A DNA stretch of 64,000 bases from Thermoactinomyces daqus (lineage in GTDB: Bacteria > Bacillota > Bacilli > Thermoactinomycetales > Thermoactinomycetaceae): NCBI RefSeq assembly GCF_000763315.1, contig NZ_JPST01000019.1, positions 24,781 through 88,780 on the forward strand, read 5' to 3'. The position numbers and the translations under genes were made by a program. The notes beneath the pieces were generated by a model. That model did no database searches. It saw only the letters and a list, made by a program, of their open reading frames with translations, and had not been told where the DNA came from. The first letter of the stretch is position 1. Each line of letters begins with the position of its first letter. Positions 15,592-25,847 of this stretch are shown here, in pieces.

Positions 15592-16734
15592 GTGAGACCC
15601 GACCAATTGAAGCAAAAATTGATCGAAAAAGCCAGGGAGATCGGAATTGACAAGATCGGTTTTGCCAGCGCTGACCCCTTTGTTGAACTGAAGGAGCGGC
15701 TCAGGGAAAGCCGGGAAAAAGGTTATGCTTCCGGATTTGAAGAACCGGATTTGGAAAAGAGGGTATGCCCCGAACTCTCATTGCCCGAGGTCAAATCGCT
15801 GATCGCGATTGCGCTCGCCTACCCCTCCAAATTAAAAAATCCTCCCCATTCGGAACCGGGGGCATACCGCGGGATTTTTTGCCGGGCTTCCTGGGGGGAA
15901 GATTATCATGTCGTGCTGCGCGAGAAACTGATGCAACTGGAAGCTTATTTAAAAACGCTGGTGCCGGGTGTCCGGACGCAGGTTATGGTCGATACCGGCG
16001 CCCTGTCCGACCGCGCCGTCGCTGAACGGGCCGGAATCGGCTTTGTTGGCAAGAATACAGCGTTGATTACCGAGGAATTCGGTTCCTGGGTTTATCTGGG
16101 TGAGATGTTGACCGACGTTTACCTGCCGCCGGATGAGCCCGTTCTTGATGGGTGCGGTGATTGCACCCTTTGTATGGATGCCTGTCCGACGGGAGCGCTG
16201 GTCCAGCCGGGGCAGTTGAACGCCAAAAGTTGCATTGCTTATTTGACGCAAACCAAAGACTTGCTGCCCGATGCCTACCGGACAAAGCTGGGAAACCGAT
16301 TGTACGGATGCGACACCTGTCAAACGGTCTGCCCCAAGAACCGCAAGCTGCATTTTGACCATCATGAAGCGTTCCGGCCGGATCCCGAGAAGGTAAAGCC
16401 GCTTTTAAAACCCCTTCTCACGATGAGCAATCGCCAGTTTAAGGAGAAATTCGGCCCGATGTCCGGTTCATGGCGGGGCAAAAAACCGATTCAACGGAAC
16501 GCGATTATCGCCCTGGCTCATTTTAAAGACCGGACTGCGATTCCGGACCTGATTTCCCTTCTGCACGAGGATCCCCGCCCCGTCATTCGCGGCACTTCCG
16601 CCTGGGCTTTGGGGAGAATCGGAGGCGAGGAAGCCAGACAGGCATTGCTGAAGGCGAAACAGAAGGAACAGGAAGAAGAAGTATTGGCGGAAATTGATAA
16701 AGGATTGGACATGCTTGCGGAAGAATGCATCTGA
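15592..16734 (+). CDS. queG: Epoxyqueuosine reductase QueG
   Basis: The 380-residue protein performs the last step of queuosine formation, reducing epoxyqueuosine in tRNA using cobalamin and two 4Fe-4S clusters. Cluster motifs are CGDCTLCMDACPTGAL and YGCDTCQTVCPKN. The N-terminal domain shows GIDKIGFASADPF and the conserved DTGALSDRAVAERAGIGFVGKN. A HEAT-like repeat forms the C-terminus (IPDLISLLHEDPRPVIRGTSAWALGRIG). GTG 15592 is chosen over GTG 15583 because the latter sits inside the AAGGAGGT ribosome site. Confidence 0.94.
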   Translation: MRPDQLKQKLIEKAREIGIDKIGFASADPFVELKERLRESREKGYASGFEEPDLEKRVCPELSLPEVKSLIAIALAYPSKLKNPPHSEPGAYRGIFCRASWGEDYHVVLREKLMQLEAYLKTLVPGVRTQVMVDTGALSDRAVAERAGIGFVGKNTALITEEFGSWVYLGEMLTDVYLPPDEPVLDGCGDCTLCMDACPTGALVQPGQLNAKSCIAYLTQTKDLLPDAYRTKLGNRLYGCDTCQTVCPKNRKLHFDHHEAFRPDPEKVKPLLKPLLTMSNRQFKEKFGPMSGSWRGKKPIQRNAIIALAHFKDRTAIPDLISLLHEDPRPVIRGTSAWALGRIGGEEARQALLKAKQKEQEEEVLAEIDKGLDMLAEECI

Positions 16735-16782
16735 AAGAAAAGCATGCGAAAAAGCGGCGTGATTTTGCCCCTTGAAGATGAA

Positions 16783-16815
16783 AGCTGCCCGTTTGCCGGG
16801 GCAGCTCTTTTTTTC
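16783..16815 (+). terminator. Terminator downstream of queG
   Basis: AGCTGCCC (16783-16790) pairs with GGGCAGCT (16799-16806), followed by a long T run. Confidence 0.85.
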
Positions 16816-16883
16816 TTAATAAAAGCCGCCCTCAATTGTGCGCAAAATCGGCGGGTTCAAAAAGGAGGGAGGATCGTTTTTCA

Positions 16884-17716
16884 TCAATCATTGGATACAA
16901 AAGGATAGCGATGGATCAAAAACGAACTGATGATAAAGCAAGCAAATGCGAAAATGAAGTTGTATAATAATTGATTCCAATAGACAGATAGATGAAAAAT
17001 ACCATCCTGAAACATATCGAAAAATGACGGAAACATAACAGGGGAAAATTCTCTCAGGAAGATGCCTCGGAGAGATCCGACTCCCAGTATTAAAATGATT
17101 ATTGTGATTATGATATGAAACGAAACTGAGTTTTTGAAAATCAAAGATGTCATTTGACTGAAAATGGAGATGGCGATCATGCCGGTAACAAGGATGAGAA
17201 AGATAAACATCATCAGGATGGGAGGGGCGAATTGCAATTTTAATGTCTTTAAATAAAACGATTGAGCAAAAGAGCTCCAACTTTTAGCTGCCGGGAAAAA
17301 TAAAAAACCTACGATCAAATGGACAAACAAATACCATGTACAATACAGGATCACGATAATAGCAGTGGAAATGATCTTGGAACCCCACCACCCCTGACGC
17401 GACTTTTACGCGTAAGTACAAAAGTATCAAAGCCTCCTGTGACCCCCGTCAGATCGTACAGATAGAAAAAAATCGGAGAAATCATGCTGAACCATCCGAT
17501 GAATTTCCATATGTGATCATGCGCAAAAAGCCCACCCGACGAGATCACCAAGTAGTCCCAGAGATTGGGGGATAACTGTGCTGCACTTGCAGTCACATGA
17601 AGAAAATTCACCTGTGCAAGAGCAAGAACGATAAATAAAACGGTTGTTATTAACAGATTTTTCAAACGAAGAACAAGTAACAAATTCAAGTGAATCAGTG
17701 TTTTCATACGATCCAT
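16884..17716 (-). pseudogene. ABC-2 type permease, frameshifted
   Basis: Two hydrophobic frames join as one permease. The first (from 17716) ends in FDTFVLTRKS and then turns to nonsense; the second supplies RQGWWGSKIISTAIIVILYC and further helices. Restoring one A in the run at 17404-17407 (plus strand TTTT) gives TRKKSRQGWWGSK, a natural cytoplasmic loop, and a 277-residue protein like the sister permeases. It is last in a four-gene AT-rich exporter operon. This is either real inactivation or a homopolymer sequencing error. Confidence 0.72.
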
Positions 17717-17717
17717 C

Positions 17718-18496
17718 CTAAATTGATCGAGTTAAATTGATTCGTCTGAACAGTAATAATCCCAACAGGACTGAGAAAGTAAAAAGAAGAAAATGATATG
17801 TAAGTGACCAATGAGTCGTAAATCCAGGTGTGTTTACGATTAATTTATTTGGGTACTGAGATAAAAACATCATCTGAGAAGTTGGGAACCATTTCTCAAT
17901 TTCCCTCATTTTTAACCAAGCAACATATGACAGGATATTCATAAATGCCCCTGTTCCCCAAGTGAACACAGTGTTTCGCAAAATCAATGAAACCATAAGC
18001 AAAAATGTTCCATAAGCGGTTAAACCAAAAATATATAAACATTCGATCATGATCAGTACAAATGATGGAGAAGTCTCCTCTGTAAACAGTGAATGGGAAC
18101 TCCATGTAAAATCAAGCGGCAAACCTGAAAGCAAACCTGAGATCAGATATATAACAGTACATATCATTGTAAATAAAAAAGCACAGACAAATAAGACGCA
18201 GATTTTAGCCAGTAGCCAGGAGAGCCTGGATCTGGCACGTGTCAAAATTAATCCCGCATACCCATTGTTAAGATCACTCAGGATTAAATCCGCAACGAGA
18301 ATCAGAAAAATGGAAGGAAGCATTACCATACAATTAAACTGTTGTGTCAATGCATTTATGATGTAATCCAGTACGTTCAGTGATTGAATTCCATTTCTGC
18401 GAGAGAAAAAAATGACAAAAGAAAAATGATCACAAACACAACTAACCAGCGCCATTTTCGACGATAAAACAGCTGCATAAGCTCAAATGTAATCAT
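17718..18496 (-). pseudogene. ABC-2 type permease, frameshifted near its start
   Basis: ATG 18496 overlaps the end of the ATPase gene and opens MITFELMQLFYRRKWRWLVV, but that frame soon stops. The rest (NGIQSLNVLDYIINAL onward, six or so helices) is in another frame. Adding one base to the A7 run at 18406-18412 (T run in the gene) joins them as SFFFSRRNGIQSLNV, giving 259 residues. A start at 18455 in the second frame would make a protein lacking the first membrane segment. Cargo is unknown; the operon looks like a peptide or lantibiotic-type exporter or immunity system. Confidence 0.7.
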
Positions 18497-19358
18497 TTTC
18501 AACCTCTCTTACATCGACAGTTTTTACTCCGATCTCTGTTAAAAATGACATCATCTCATCCCGATTTTTCCATTTTCCTTTGCATATGCCGGCAGGATAA
18601 CCGTCTACTCTTTCCGTGATTTGCAATAATAAACCTTGTTGATAAATATGTTCCAAATCACTCAGATTGTTTGTGATAATCAGCCAACTTTTATCACGCT
18701 GCTCCCTGACCGGATGCAAGGTGCCGTTTTGTATCATAAAAACCCGGTCACAATATCTGTTTATTTCTTCTTTATTGTGCGATACCATCATTACAGCTGC
18801 TCCCTGCTCCACCTGCTCTTTCATAATCCCGGAAAAAAGAATCTTTCCCTCTTGATCCAAACCGTTGGTGGGCTCGTCAAACAACAAAATATTCGGCTTT
18901 TCCATTATAGCCTGTGCAATACCCAGTCGTTGGCGCATTCCCAATGAATAAGACTTAACGGGTTTTCGGTTGTCAGGATCCAAACCCACTCGTTTAATGG
19001 CTTCTCTTACGGCTTGCTCATTTATTTTTTGCTGTATATCGGCCAGTATTGTTAAATTCTTCAGACCGGAAAGTTGTGGCAGGAAAGCAGGGGATTCGAT
19101 CAGTGCTCCAACAGATGCGGGTAATTCACCGATCAAACCAAGGCGAACCGCTCTGCCTGACACCCGAACTTCTCCCCTGTCAGGATATATCAACCCTGTA
19201 ACCAATCGTAACAGAGTGGTTTTCCCGCAACCATTTGGACCAACGATCCCCACTACTTCACCGGAAGCAACGGTTAAGTTGATATCATTTAACACTTGTT
19301 TGTTCCCCAGTTTTTTAGATACTTTAGTGAACTCTACCAAATTGTTGATTTTATCCAT
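18483..19358 (-). CDS. ABC transporter ATP-binding protein
   Basis: The intact ATPase of the operon has 291 residues from ATG 19358. Walker A is GPNGCGKTTLL, the signature is SYSLGMRQRLGIAQA, Walker B is ILLFDEPTNGLD, and the H-loop is VSHNKEE. A C-terminal extension of about 80 residues follows. The type is that of BcrA/LanF-like exporters, which pump antimicrobial peptides or drugs. It overlaps the stop of the upstream permease and the start of the next, so expression is coupled. The cargo is not known. Confidence 0.88.
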   Translation of the reverse strand: MDKINNLVEFTKVSKKLGNKQVLNDINLTVASGEVVGIVGPNGCGKTTLLRLVTGLIYPDRGEVRVSGRAVRLGLIGELPASVGALIESPAFLPQLSGLKNLTILADIQQKINEQAVREAIKRVGLDPDNRKPVKSYSLGMRQRLGIAQAIMEKPNILLFDEPTNGLDQEGKILFSGIMKEQVEQGAAVMMVSHNKEEINRYCDRVFMIQNGTLHPVREQRDKSWLIITNNLSDLEHIYQQGLLLQITERVDGYPAGICKGKWKNRDEMMSFLTEIGVKTVDVREVENDYI

Positions 19359-20163
19359 TGTAAACCCTCGCTTTAAAGTTTCTGGCAAAGAAAAAGTAGG
19401 TTAACGTGTAAAATACAATGGATAAGACAATCCAAATGAAAGGAATTTCAAGTGTACGATAACTGAAATGATTCAATATGTACGCTCCGACTAAGTCGAG
19501 GGGGGCATATCGGGTTAAATTTATAGAATAAAGAACGAAATGTAATAAGATGAATAACAGCCAGGGAGTCGCAACAACGATGTAAATGTTTTTGACTGTT
19601 GTGGAAACGAAAACCGATACCATTGAGATGAATACGGCTGACAGGGCACTGTTGAAAATGATCAGCAAGATATAGAGAAACGGATGGTCGATAAACAAAG
19701 ATCCGGCATATTTTGGGATGAATGAACTGTGGATTTTATTGATATCGCTTATATTTGGAAATTGTATTGCAGCCAAAACGAAACAAAACAGTTCTGATAT
19801 GAATACAAATACAAAACTGACAACAGATGCAGAAACCATTTTTCCCACAATGTAAGTTTTGTAAGAAGTTCTCATAAGCACATATTGTATAAAGCCTGAC
19901 TTCTTATCCCATGCCAGCGAATCACCGGCAGCCAAAGAAACGATCAGCGCAAATACCAAAGGCAATAAACCTGAGGCTCCATTACCGTGTGCATATAAAA
20001 AAGCGAAGTAAAAATTATGATTTGCCGTTACGGGTACAAGCGGTCCAGGACGGTATGCTTCAAAACCTTGAATAAAAAAAGCCGACATGATTAAAAAAGC
20101 CACTAATGCCTGCCGGCGAAAGAACGCCCGCCTTATTTCCATTTTTGTGATTTTTGTTAACAA
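19351..20163 (-). CDS. ABC-2 type permease, intact
   Basis: The 270-residue protein has about six membrane helices and a large loop after the first helix (FEAYRPGPLVPVTANHNF). It begins at TTG 20163, supported by GAAAGGAGGGG just upstream on the minus strand. It is the first gene of the AT-rich operon and its stop overlaps the ATPase start. This is the only one of three permeases with an uninterrupted frame. Confidence 0.8.
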   Translation of the reverse strand: MLTKITKMEIRRAFFRRQALVAFLIMSAFFIQGFEAYRPGPLVPVTANHNFYFAFLYAHGNGASGLLPLVFALIVSLAAGDSLAWDKKSGFIQYVLMRTSYKTYIVGKMVSASVVSFVFVFISELFCFVLAAIQFPNISDINKIHSSFIPKYAGSLFIDHPFLYILLIIFNSALSAVFISMVSVFVSTTVKNIYIVVATPWLLFILLHFVLYSINLTRYAPLDLVGAYILNHFSYRTLEIPFIWIVLSIVFYTLTYFFFARNFKARVYNG

Positions 20164-21005
20164 ATCGGCCCCTCCTTTCCCAAAAAAACAAGAAGAATAA
20201 GAGAGTGTGTTTACGACTCTCCCATTCTTATAAGAATAATGGTGGCTTTGTGTATCAAGATGAGAGACCCTGTTATTAATTTTTGCTTCAGCATTTAGAA
20301 TCCTTCATATTTTTGATTATTAATCGAATAATTTTTTGATGATGGTCAATATTTGATTATTGTGATTTTCTGTCGCATGCCATCTTTACATATTTTCTTC
20401 GGAACGTGGATTAAATCGAGCAGCCCTTGTTGAAGGGGGCAAAAAATCCGTAATTATCCCACAAATCCCGGCTATCCGATCAATATTATTTTTTCATTTT
20501 TCGTAAAGGAAAAATTTTTGTATCGATTCCTTGTGTGTATGAATGTTATTGTAATATAATATTATATCTTTCCTTCTGGATAACGAGCTTCATTTCCTCA
20601 AAAGGGAGTGTGATGCTTCTTCCTTGCATGGCAGTATTCTTCAGTTTTCGGAAGTGTGGCGGGGCTGTCATTCGTGTGGTTCCCGCATTATTGGCATTTA
20701 AAGCTGAAGCGGTCTTAACCACGACTGGTTAAGGTGGCTGGGAGTCCGCAGCAGTGCCGAAATGGGTTAAAATATTTTTGAAACCTTTTCTCTTTTTTTT
20801 CGTCTGTTTTATAGGAGATCTGCTGCGAGGCAATGTTGGTTGAAATAGAAGCATTTTGGCAAACAAAACAGTCTTGTTGCAATCCTTCCAATATGATGCA
20901 ATTTTATTCGCCATATTACATGTTATGGTGTTGGTAAGGAGGGTTTTCATTCAGTTCGTTATTTGTGATAAAATTTTTGCAATCCCAAGTAGGAGGGTAT
21001 TTTCG
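20164..21005. other. Long AT-rich intergenic region
   Basis: About 840 bases without a supported gene separate the divergent exporter operon and ogt. It should contain both promoters. A hairpin CTTAACCA-CGAC-TGGTTAAG lies near 20716-20735 without a T run. I recognise no other feature. Confidence 0.5.
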
Positions 21006-21545
21006 ATGGCTTCCGGATCACAGGTCATAGCATGGAGCCAGATGGAAAGTCCGGTCGGACCACTGACTCTTGTGGCCAGCCATCATGGGTTGTGCCACCT
21101 CGATTTTGCCAAAAAAAGCGCCCCGACAGTTGGAATTCAGATCTGGTTGAATCAATGGTTTAACCATTACCGTTTGGAACGGAATGAGCAAGCCTTATTG
21201 CCGTACATGCAACAATTGAACGAATATTTTAATAAACAGCGGCGGGAGTTTGATATTCCGCTCGACCTGCACGGTACGGCATTTCAAAAGTTGGTATGGA
21301 GATACCTTCGGACGATTCCATATGGTGAAGTGCGCTCATATAAAGATGTGGCACTGGGGATCGGAGCACCTAAAGCCGTGCGCGCCGTAGGAGGGGCAAA
21401 CAATAAAAATCCCATTTCGATCATTATTCCCTGCCACCGCGTGATCGGATCCAACGGATCGCTGGTCGGTTACGGCGGCGGGCTTCATATTAAAGAATAT
21501 CTGTTAACACTTGAAGGCTGGTTAAAACCGAAAGAGGAATCATAA
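21006..21545 (+). CDS. ogt: Methylated-DNA-protein-cysteine methyltransferase
   Basis: The 179-residue suicide enzyme repairs O6-alkylguanine by moving the alkyl group to its own cysteine. The active site is Cys143 in IIPCHRVIG, with the helix-turn-helix segment IPYGEVRSYKDVALGIGAP, the Asn hinge ANNKNP and the C-terminal GYGGGLHIKEYLL. ATG 21006 follows TAGGAGGG. It is monocistronic and closed by a terminator. Confidence 0.94.
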   Translation: MASGSQVIAWSQMESPVGPLTLVASHHGLCHLDFAKKSAPTVGIQIWLNQWFNHYRLERNEQALLPYMQQLNEYFNKQRREFDIPLDLHGTAFQKLVWRYLRTIPYGEVRSYKDVALGIGAPKAVRAVGGANNKNPISIIIPCHRVIGSNGSLVGYGGGLHIKEYLLTLEGWLKPKEES

Positions 21546-21552
21546 GGAAAGA

Positions 21553-21580
21553 TGGCGGATCAGGAACATCCGCCTTTTTT
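21553..21580 (+). terminator. Terminator of ogt
   Basis: GGCGGAT and ATCCGCC pair across a 7-base loop and run into six T. Confidence 0.9.
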
Positions 21581-21724
21581 AGTGAGTGGCATTGCCGGTC
21601 AGCTGTACCCCCGCTCCTTTCTTTTTTGCTTCACTCATCCTCGTGAGACCGGGCGGAGGGAAAAGTATACCTTTTCTGACATTTTTCATACAGTGTGGTA
21701 TAAAAGGAAAGGAGTTTTCGCTTT

Positions 21725-22255
21725 ATGAGCAGCAGTGGAGAAAATTGGATGGAGGCCGGCATTCGCGCGTACAATCCGCTGGCGGCAGTGCAATATGCCA
21801 GCACTTATTGGAATGGAGCAAACCGCGCTTATCGTTTTTTTCATGACGATTGTACCAACTTCATCTCGCAGTGCCTGCATGCCGGAGGGCTGCCGATGGT
21901 TTTTTCGTCCAAATCAGGCCGGGAATGGTGGTACCGCCGGGGAGCAAAGGGGCACTCCTGGAGTTACAGTTGGACCGTAGCCCATGCGTTTCACCATATG
22001 TTGCAGGCAGGCGGGCCGACGGGTCGTTGCCGCAGATTGAGCAGTCCGGCTGAACTTCGGCTCGGGGATGTGATCTGCTACGATTTTGAAGGGGACGGGC
22101 GCTGGAATCACAATACGATTGTGACCGGATTTGACGCTGCCGGGCAACCGCTGGTCACGGCCCATACGTATAACTGCCACAACCGGCGCTGGGAATATTA
22201 CGATTCCGTTGCGTATACCCCGAGGATTCGCTATGATTTTTTTCACATCAGTTGA
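21725..22255 (+). CDS. Amidase domain-containing protein (Amidase_6 type)
   Basis: The 176-residue protein matches putative amidase domains of Firmicutes. It shows YNPLAAVQYASTYWNG, the nucleophile region DDCTNFISQCLHAGG with Cys in DCTNF, and a later NHNTIVTG carrying the likely catalytic His. There is no signal peptide, so it is cytoplasmic or released on lysis or during sporulation. GGAAAGGAG precedes ATG 21725. Relatives are thought to act on peptidoglycan or peptides; the substrate here is not known. Confidence 0.82.
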   Translation: MSSSGENWMEAGIRAYNPLAAVQYASTYWNGANRAYRFFHDDCTNFISQCLHAGGLPMVFSSKSGREWWYRRGAKGHSWSYSWTVAHAFHHMLQAGGPTGRCRRLSSPAELRLGDVICYDFEGDGRWNHNTIVTGFDAAGQPLVTAHTYNCHNRRWEYYDSVAYTPRIRYDFFHIS

Positions 22256-22318
22256 AGCCCGGTTTGCCATTTGGGTAAAATAAAAGAGATGTTTCGAGAA
22301 TGGAAGGGATGAAGGCAC

Positions 22319-22783
22319 GTGCCATTTCACATTGTACTCGTTGAACCGGAGATTCCGCAAAATACGGGGAATATTGCACGCACGTGTTCAGTGACGGGAG
22401 TCAAGTTGCATCTGGTTCATCCGCTCGGCTTTAAAATTGACGATACCAAATTGAAGCGCGCGGGTCTGGATTATTGGCATGAACTGGATATTGAGCATCA
22501 CGATTCATTTGCCCAGTTGCAAGCAAAATATCCGGCCGGGCGCTTTTTTTGTGCCACGACGAAGGCAAGCCGCGCACATACCGATTTTCAGTACGAAGAA
22601 GGCGACTTTTTTGTGTTTGGCAAGGAAACCAAAGGACTCCCGCCGGAAATACTGAACCGGCATCGTGAAACATTGATTCGGATCCCGATGCGGCCGTCGA
22701 CCCGCTCGCTCAACCTCTCCAATTCGGTGGCGATCGTGGTTTATGAGGCGCTTCGGCAATTGAATTTCCCCGGGCTTTCCTGA
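22319..22783 (+). CDS. trmL: tRNA (cytidine/uridine-34) 2'-O-methyltransferase TrmL
   Basis: The 154-residue SPOUT methyltransferase modifies the wobble base of tRNA-Leu. The N-terminus HIVLVEPEIPQNTGNIARTC, the middle FVFGKETKGLP and the C-terminal knot IPMRPSTRSLNLSNSVAIVVYE are diagnostic. The start is GTG 22319 with AAGGGATGAAGG upstream. A matching tRNA-Leu lies elsewhere in the window. Confidence 0.94.
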   Translation: MPFHIVLVEPEIPQNTGNIARTCSVTGVKLHLVHPLGFKIDDTKLKRAGLDYWHELDIEHHDSFAQLQAKYPAGRFFCATTKASRAHTDFQYEEGDFFVFGKETKGLPPEILNRHRETLIRIPMRPSTRSLNLSNSVAIVVYEALRQLNFPGLS

Positions 22784-22930
22784 ATGAAAACCAGCATCTT
22801 TTTTGTGACAGGACCCGGGGACGAAAGGATTTAATCTATTTGGGACGTCGTGGTTCCGCATGGACCAGCGCACGCTGAATGGCTTTTGGCCGCCAGGGCT
22901 TGAAATCATTTGCAGAGAGTGGGGGAAGGC

Positions 22931-23671
22931 ATGATAAAAGCCTGTTTATTCGATCTGGATGGAACTCTTTTGCCGCTTGATACCGAAGCTTTTGTAAAAG
23001 TATATTTGCAAGCCTTGGCCCCTTATGTAGCCCATGTCGTTCCGCCGGACAAGCTGGTTCCGATCATCTGGAAAGCGACGGGGGCGATGATTGAAAACGA
23101 CCAGGCTGACCTGACCAACGAAGAAGTATTCACCCGGGCTTTTTTGCAGCTGTCAGGACTTGAAAAAGAGGAAATTTGGCCTTTGTTTGACCGCTTCTAT
23201 AAAGAAGAATTTCCGAAGCTGGAGAAACATGCGGAAAAAAGTGCCCTTGCCCGCCAGGTGGTCCAGGCTGCTCTTGACCGGGGATATCAGGTGGCGGTTG
23301 CGACCAACCCCGTTTTTCCGAGAGAGGCGATTTATGAGCGGTTGCGTTGGGCGAGATTGGACGATCTTCCTTTTGCCACGGTAACCGTTTATGAAGAAAC
23401 GCATTTTTGCAAGCCGCATCCCGGTTATTACAGGGAAGTGGCCGGACGGTTGGGCGTGTCGCCGGAAGAGTGCGTGATGATCGGCAATGACATGCAGGAG
23501 GATATGGTGGCCTCCGTTGTGGGCATGCACATCTTTTTCCTGAAAGAATACCGGATTGACCGTGGGCGCCCGTCCTACGACTTTGATCAGGAGGGAACCA
23601 TGGAAGATTTGTTCCAATCCATTTGCAAGGGGACGGGTGTTTTTCAAAAGGAACATCCGGTAAAAAAATAA
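22931..23671 (+). CDS. HAD-superfamily hydrolase
   Basis: The 246-residue protein has HAD motif I FDLDGTLLPLD at the start, a helical cap, motif II VATNP, Lys in KPHPGYYREVAGRL and motif IV MIGNDMQEDMVAS. It is a subfamily I phosphatase-like enzyme. The substrate is unknown. ATG 22931 is chosen because GGGGGAAGG lies directly upstream. A terminator follows. Confidence 0.85.
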   Translation: MIKACLFDLDGTLLPLDTEAFVKVYLQALAPYVAHVVPPDKLVPIIWKATGAMIENDQADLTNEEVFTRAFLQLSGLEKEEIWPLFDRFYKEEFPKLEKHAEKSALARQVVQAALDRGYQVAVATNPVFPREAIYERLRWARLDDLPFATVTVYEETHFCKPHPGYYREVAGRLGVSPEECVMIGNDMQEDMVASVVGMHIFFLKEYRIDRGRPSYDFDQEGTMEDLFQSICKGTGVFQKEHPVKK

Positions 23672-23683
23672 AAACAGTCTCGA

Positions 23684-23712
23684 AAAAACCTTGGATTTTT
23701 GCCAAGGTTTTT
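23684..23712 (+). terminator. Terminator after the HAD gene
   Basis: AAAAACCTTGG pairs with CCAAGGTTTTT across a short loop. Confidence 0.85.
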
Positions 23713-23907
23713 CTATCTTTTTCCTTTGAAATTTGATAAAATAGAAGTAACAACTTTCTATTTGTAGCATATACATGATATAAAATATCGCCTTACTCTT
23801 TCCTATTTCAGTAATCTATAGTCACTAGGGGATACTGACGAGGCAGGTATAAAATCAGAAAAGTCTAACTCAGGGTTTGTCTTTCACTGAAGGAGAGGAG
23901 GCTTTCC

Positions 23908-25806
23908 ATGGATATTCTCAAACGGATTGCCGAGTACCGCGATCGCGAGAAAAAGCTGATGTGGGAAGGAACCTTCGCCGACTACCTGGACATCGTGAAG
24001 AAGAACCCCCGTGTGGCTCAAACCGCTCATTCCAGAGTTTATGATATGATTGCGAAAGCAGGCATTGAGACAGATGCCCAAGGAAATAAAAAGTACTTGT
24101 TTTTCAGCAAGGAGCTGTTCGGGCTGGATCACGCCATCGAACGACTGGTGGAAGAGTATTTTCATTCAGCAGCGCGGCGCTTGGATGTGCGCAAACGCAT
24201 TTTGCTTCTGATGGGTCCTGTCAGCGGCGGGAAGTCGACGATTGTGACGATGCTGAAAAAAGGGCTGGAGGAATACTCGCGCACGGATGAAGGGGCCTTG
24301 TACGCGATCAAAGGCTGCCCGATGCATGAAGAGCCGCTGAACCTGATCCCGCGCGAACTTCGTCCTGAGTTTGAAAAAGAATTCGGAGTGCGGATTGAAG
24401 GAAACCTCTGCCCCTATTGCCGCTTCCGTTTGCAAGAGGAATACGGGGGCCGGATCGAGGATATGGCCGTGTACCGCGTCCTGCTCTCAGAAGATGAGCG
24501 CATCGGGATCGGTACATTCAGCCCGTCTGACCCGAAATCTCAGGATATTGCCGACTTGACGGGAAGCATCGACTTCTCCACCATCACCGACTACGGTTCG
24601 GAGTCCGATCCGCGGGCTTACCGTTTTGACGGTGAGTTGAACAAGGCGAACAGGGGTCTGATGGAGTTCCAGGAAATGCTCAAATGTGATGAGAAATTTC
24701 TCTGGAATTTGCTTTCCCTCACACAGGAAGGCAATTTCAAAGCAGGCCGTTTTGCCTTGATCTCGGCCGATGAAGTGATCATTGCCCATACCAATGAGTC
24801 GGAGTACAAAGCATTTATCGCCAACAAGAAAAATGAAGCTCTGCAATCACGGATTATCGTGATGCCGATTCCATACAATTTGAGTGTAACAGAAGAAGAG
24901 AAAATTTACAAAAAATTGATCGGACAAAGCGACCTCGCCCATATTCACATCGCTCCCCACTCGCTGCGAACCGCCGCCATTTTTTCCGTCCTGACCCGGC
25001 TGAAAGAATCGAAAAAACAAGGTGTCGACCTGCTGAAGAAAATGCGCCTGTACGATGGTGAAGCAGTTGAAGGCGCCAATGACATCGATTTGGATGAATT
25101 GCGCAATGAGCACCTGGACGAAGGGATGTCCGGAATCGATCCCCGCTATGTGATCAACCGGATCTCCAGCGCCCTGATCAAAACGGATGCCGATTTTATC
25201 AACGCACTTGATATCCTTCGTTCCCTCAAGGAAGGATTGGACCAACATCCTTCGATCACTCCCGAGCAACGAGAAAAATACCTCCACTTTATTTCCATCG
25301 CCCGCAAAGAATACGATGAAATCGCCAAAAAAGAAGTACAAAAAGCATTTGTCTACTCTTATGAAGAATCGGCCAAAGTCCTGATGGATAACTATCTGGA
25401 CAATGTGGAAGCTTACTGCAACTGGCAAAAAATCCGCGATCCCATCACCGGTGAAGAGCTGGAGCCGGATGAAAAACTGATGCGCTCGATCGAAGAGCAG
25501 ATCGGCATCTCGGAAAATGCGAAAAAGGCGTTCCGGGAAGAGATATTAATCCGCATTTCCGCGTATGCCCGCAAAGGCAAACGCTTCGATTACAATACCC
25601 ATCCCCGCCTGAGGGAAGCGATTCAGAAGAAACTGTTTGCCGATTTGAAAGATGTCGTCAAAATCACCACCTCAACCAAAACGCCGGATGAAAACCAGTT
25701 GAAAAAAATCAATGAAGTGATTGCCAGACTGGTGGAAGAATACGGCTACACACCCGCCAGCGCCAATGAGCTGCTGCGTTATGTCGGGAGCTTGCTCAAT
25801 CGCTAA
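23908..25806 (+). CDS. prkA: PrkA serine protein kinase
   Basis: The 632-residue protein matches PrkA along its whole length. The N-terminal AAA domain has Walker A GPVSGGKST (103-111) and a CPMHEEPL segment. The C-terminal half is the PrkA kinase-like region. In Bacillus prkA is expressed in the mother cell and promotes sporulation, probably as a protease or kinase. yhbH follows directly, the conserved order. AAGGAGAGGAGG precedes ATG 23908. Confidence 0.95.
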   Translation: MDILKRIAEYRDREKKLMWEGTFADYLDIVKKNPRVAQTAHSRVYDMIAKAGIETDAQGNKKYLFFSKELFGLDHAIERLVEEYFHSAARRLDVRKRILLLMGPVSGGKSTIVTMLKKGLEEYSRTDEGALYAIKGCPMHEEPLNLIPRELRPEFEKEFGVRIEGNLCPYCRFRLQEEYGGRIEDMAVYRVLLSEDERIGIGTFSPSDPKSQDIADLTGSIDFSTITDYGSESDPRAYRFDGELNKANRGLMEFQEMLKCDEKFLWNLLSLTQEGNFKAGRFALISADEVIIAHTNESEYKAFIANKKNEALQSRIIVMPIPYNLSVTEEEKIYKKLIGQSDLAHIHIAPHSLRTAAIFSVLTRLKESKKQGVDLLKKMRLYDGEAVEGANDIDLDELRNEHLDEGMSGIDPRYVINRISSALIKTDADFINALDILRSLKEGLDQHPSITPEQREKYLHFISIARKEYDEIAKKEVQKAFVYSYEESAKVLMDNYLDNVEAYCNWQKIRDPITGEELEPDEKLMRSIEEQIGISENAKKAFREEILIRISAYARKGKRFDYNTHPRLREAIQKKLFADLKDVVKITTSTKTPDENQLKKINEVIARLVEEYGYTPASANELLRYVGSLLNR

Positions 25807-25847
25807 GCCCGCACTTCGGTGCGATTCTAAATGGGAGGTGAAAGAAC

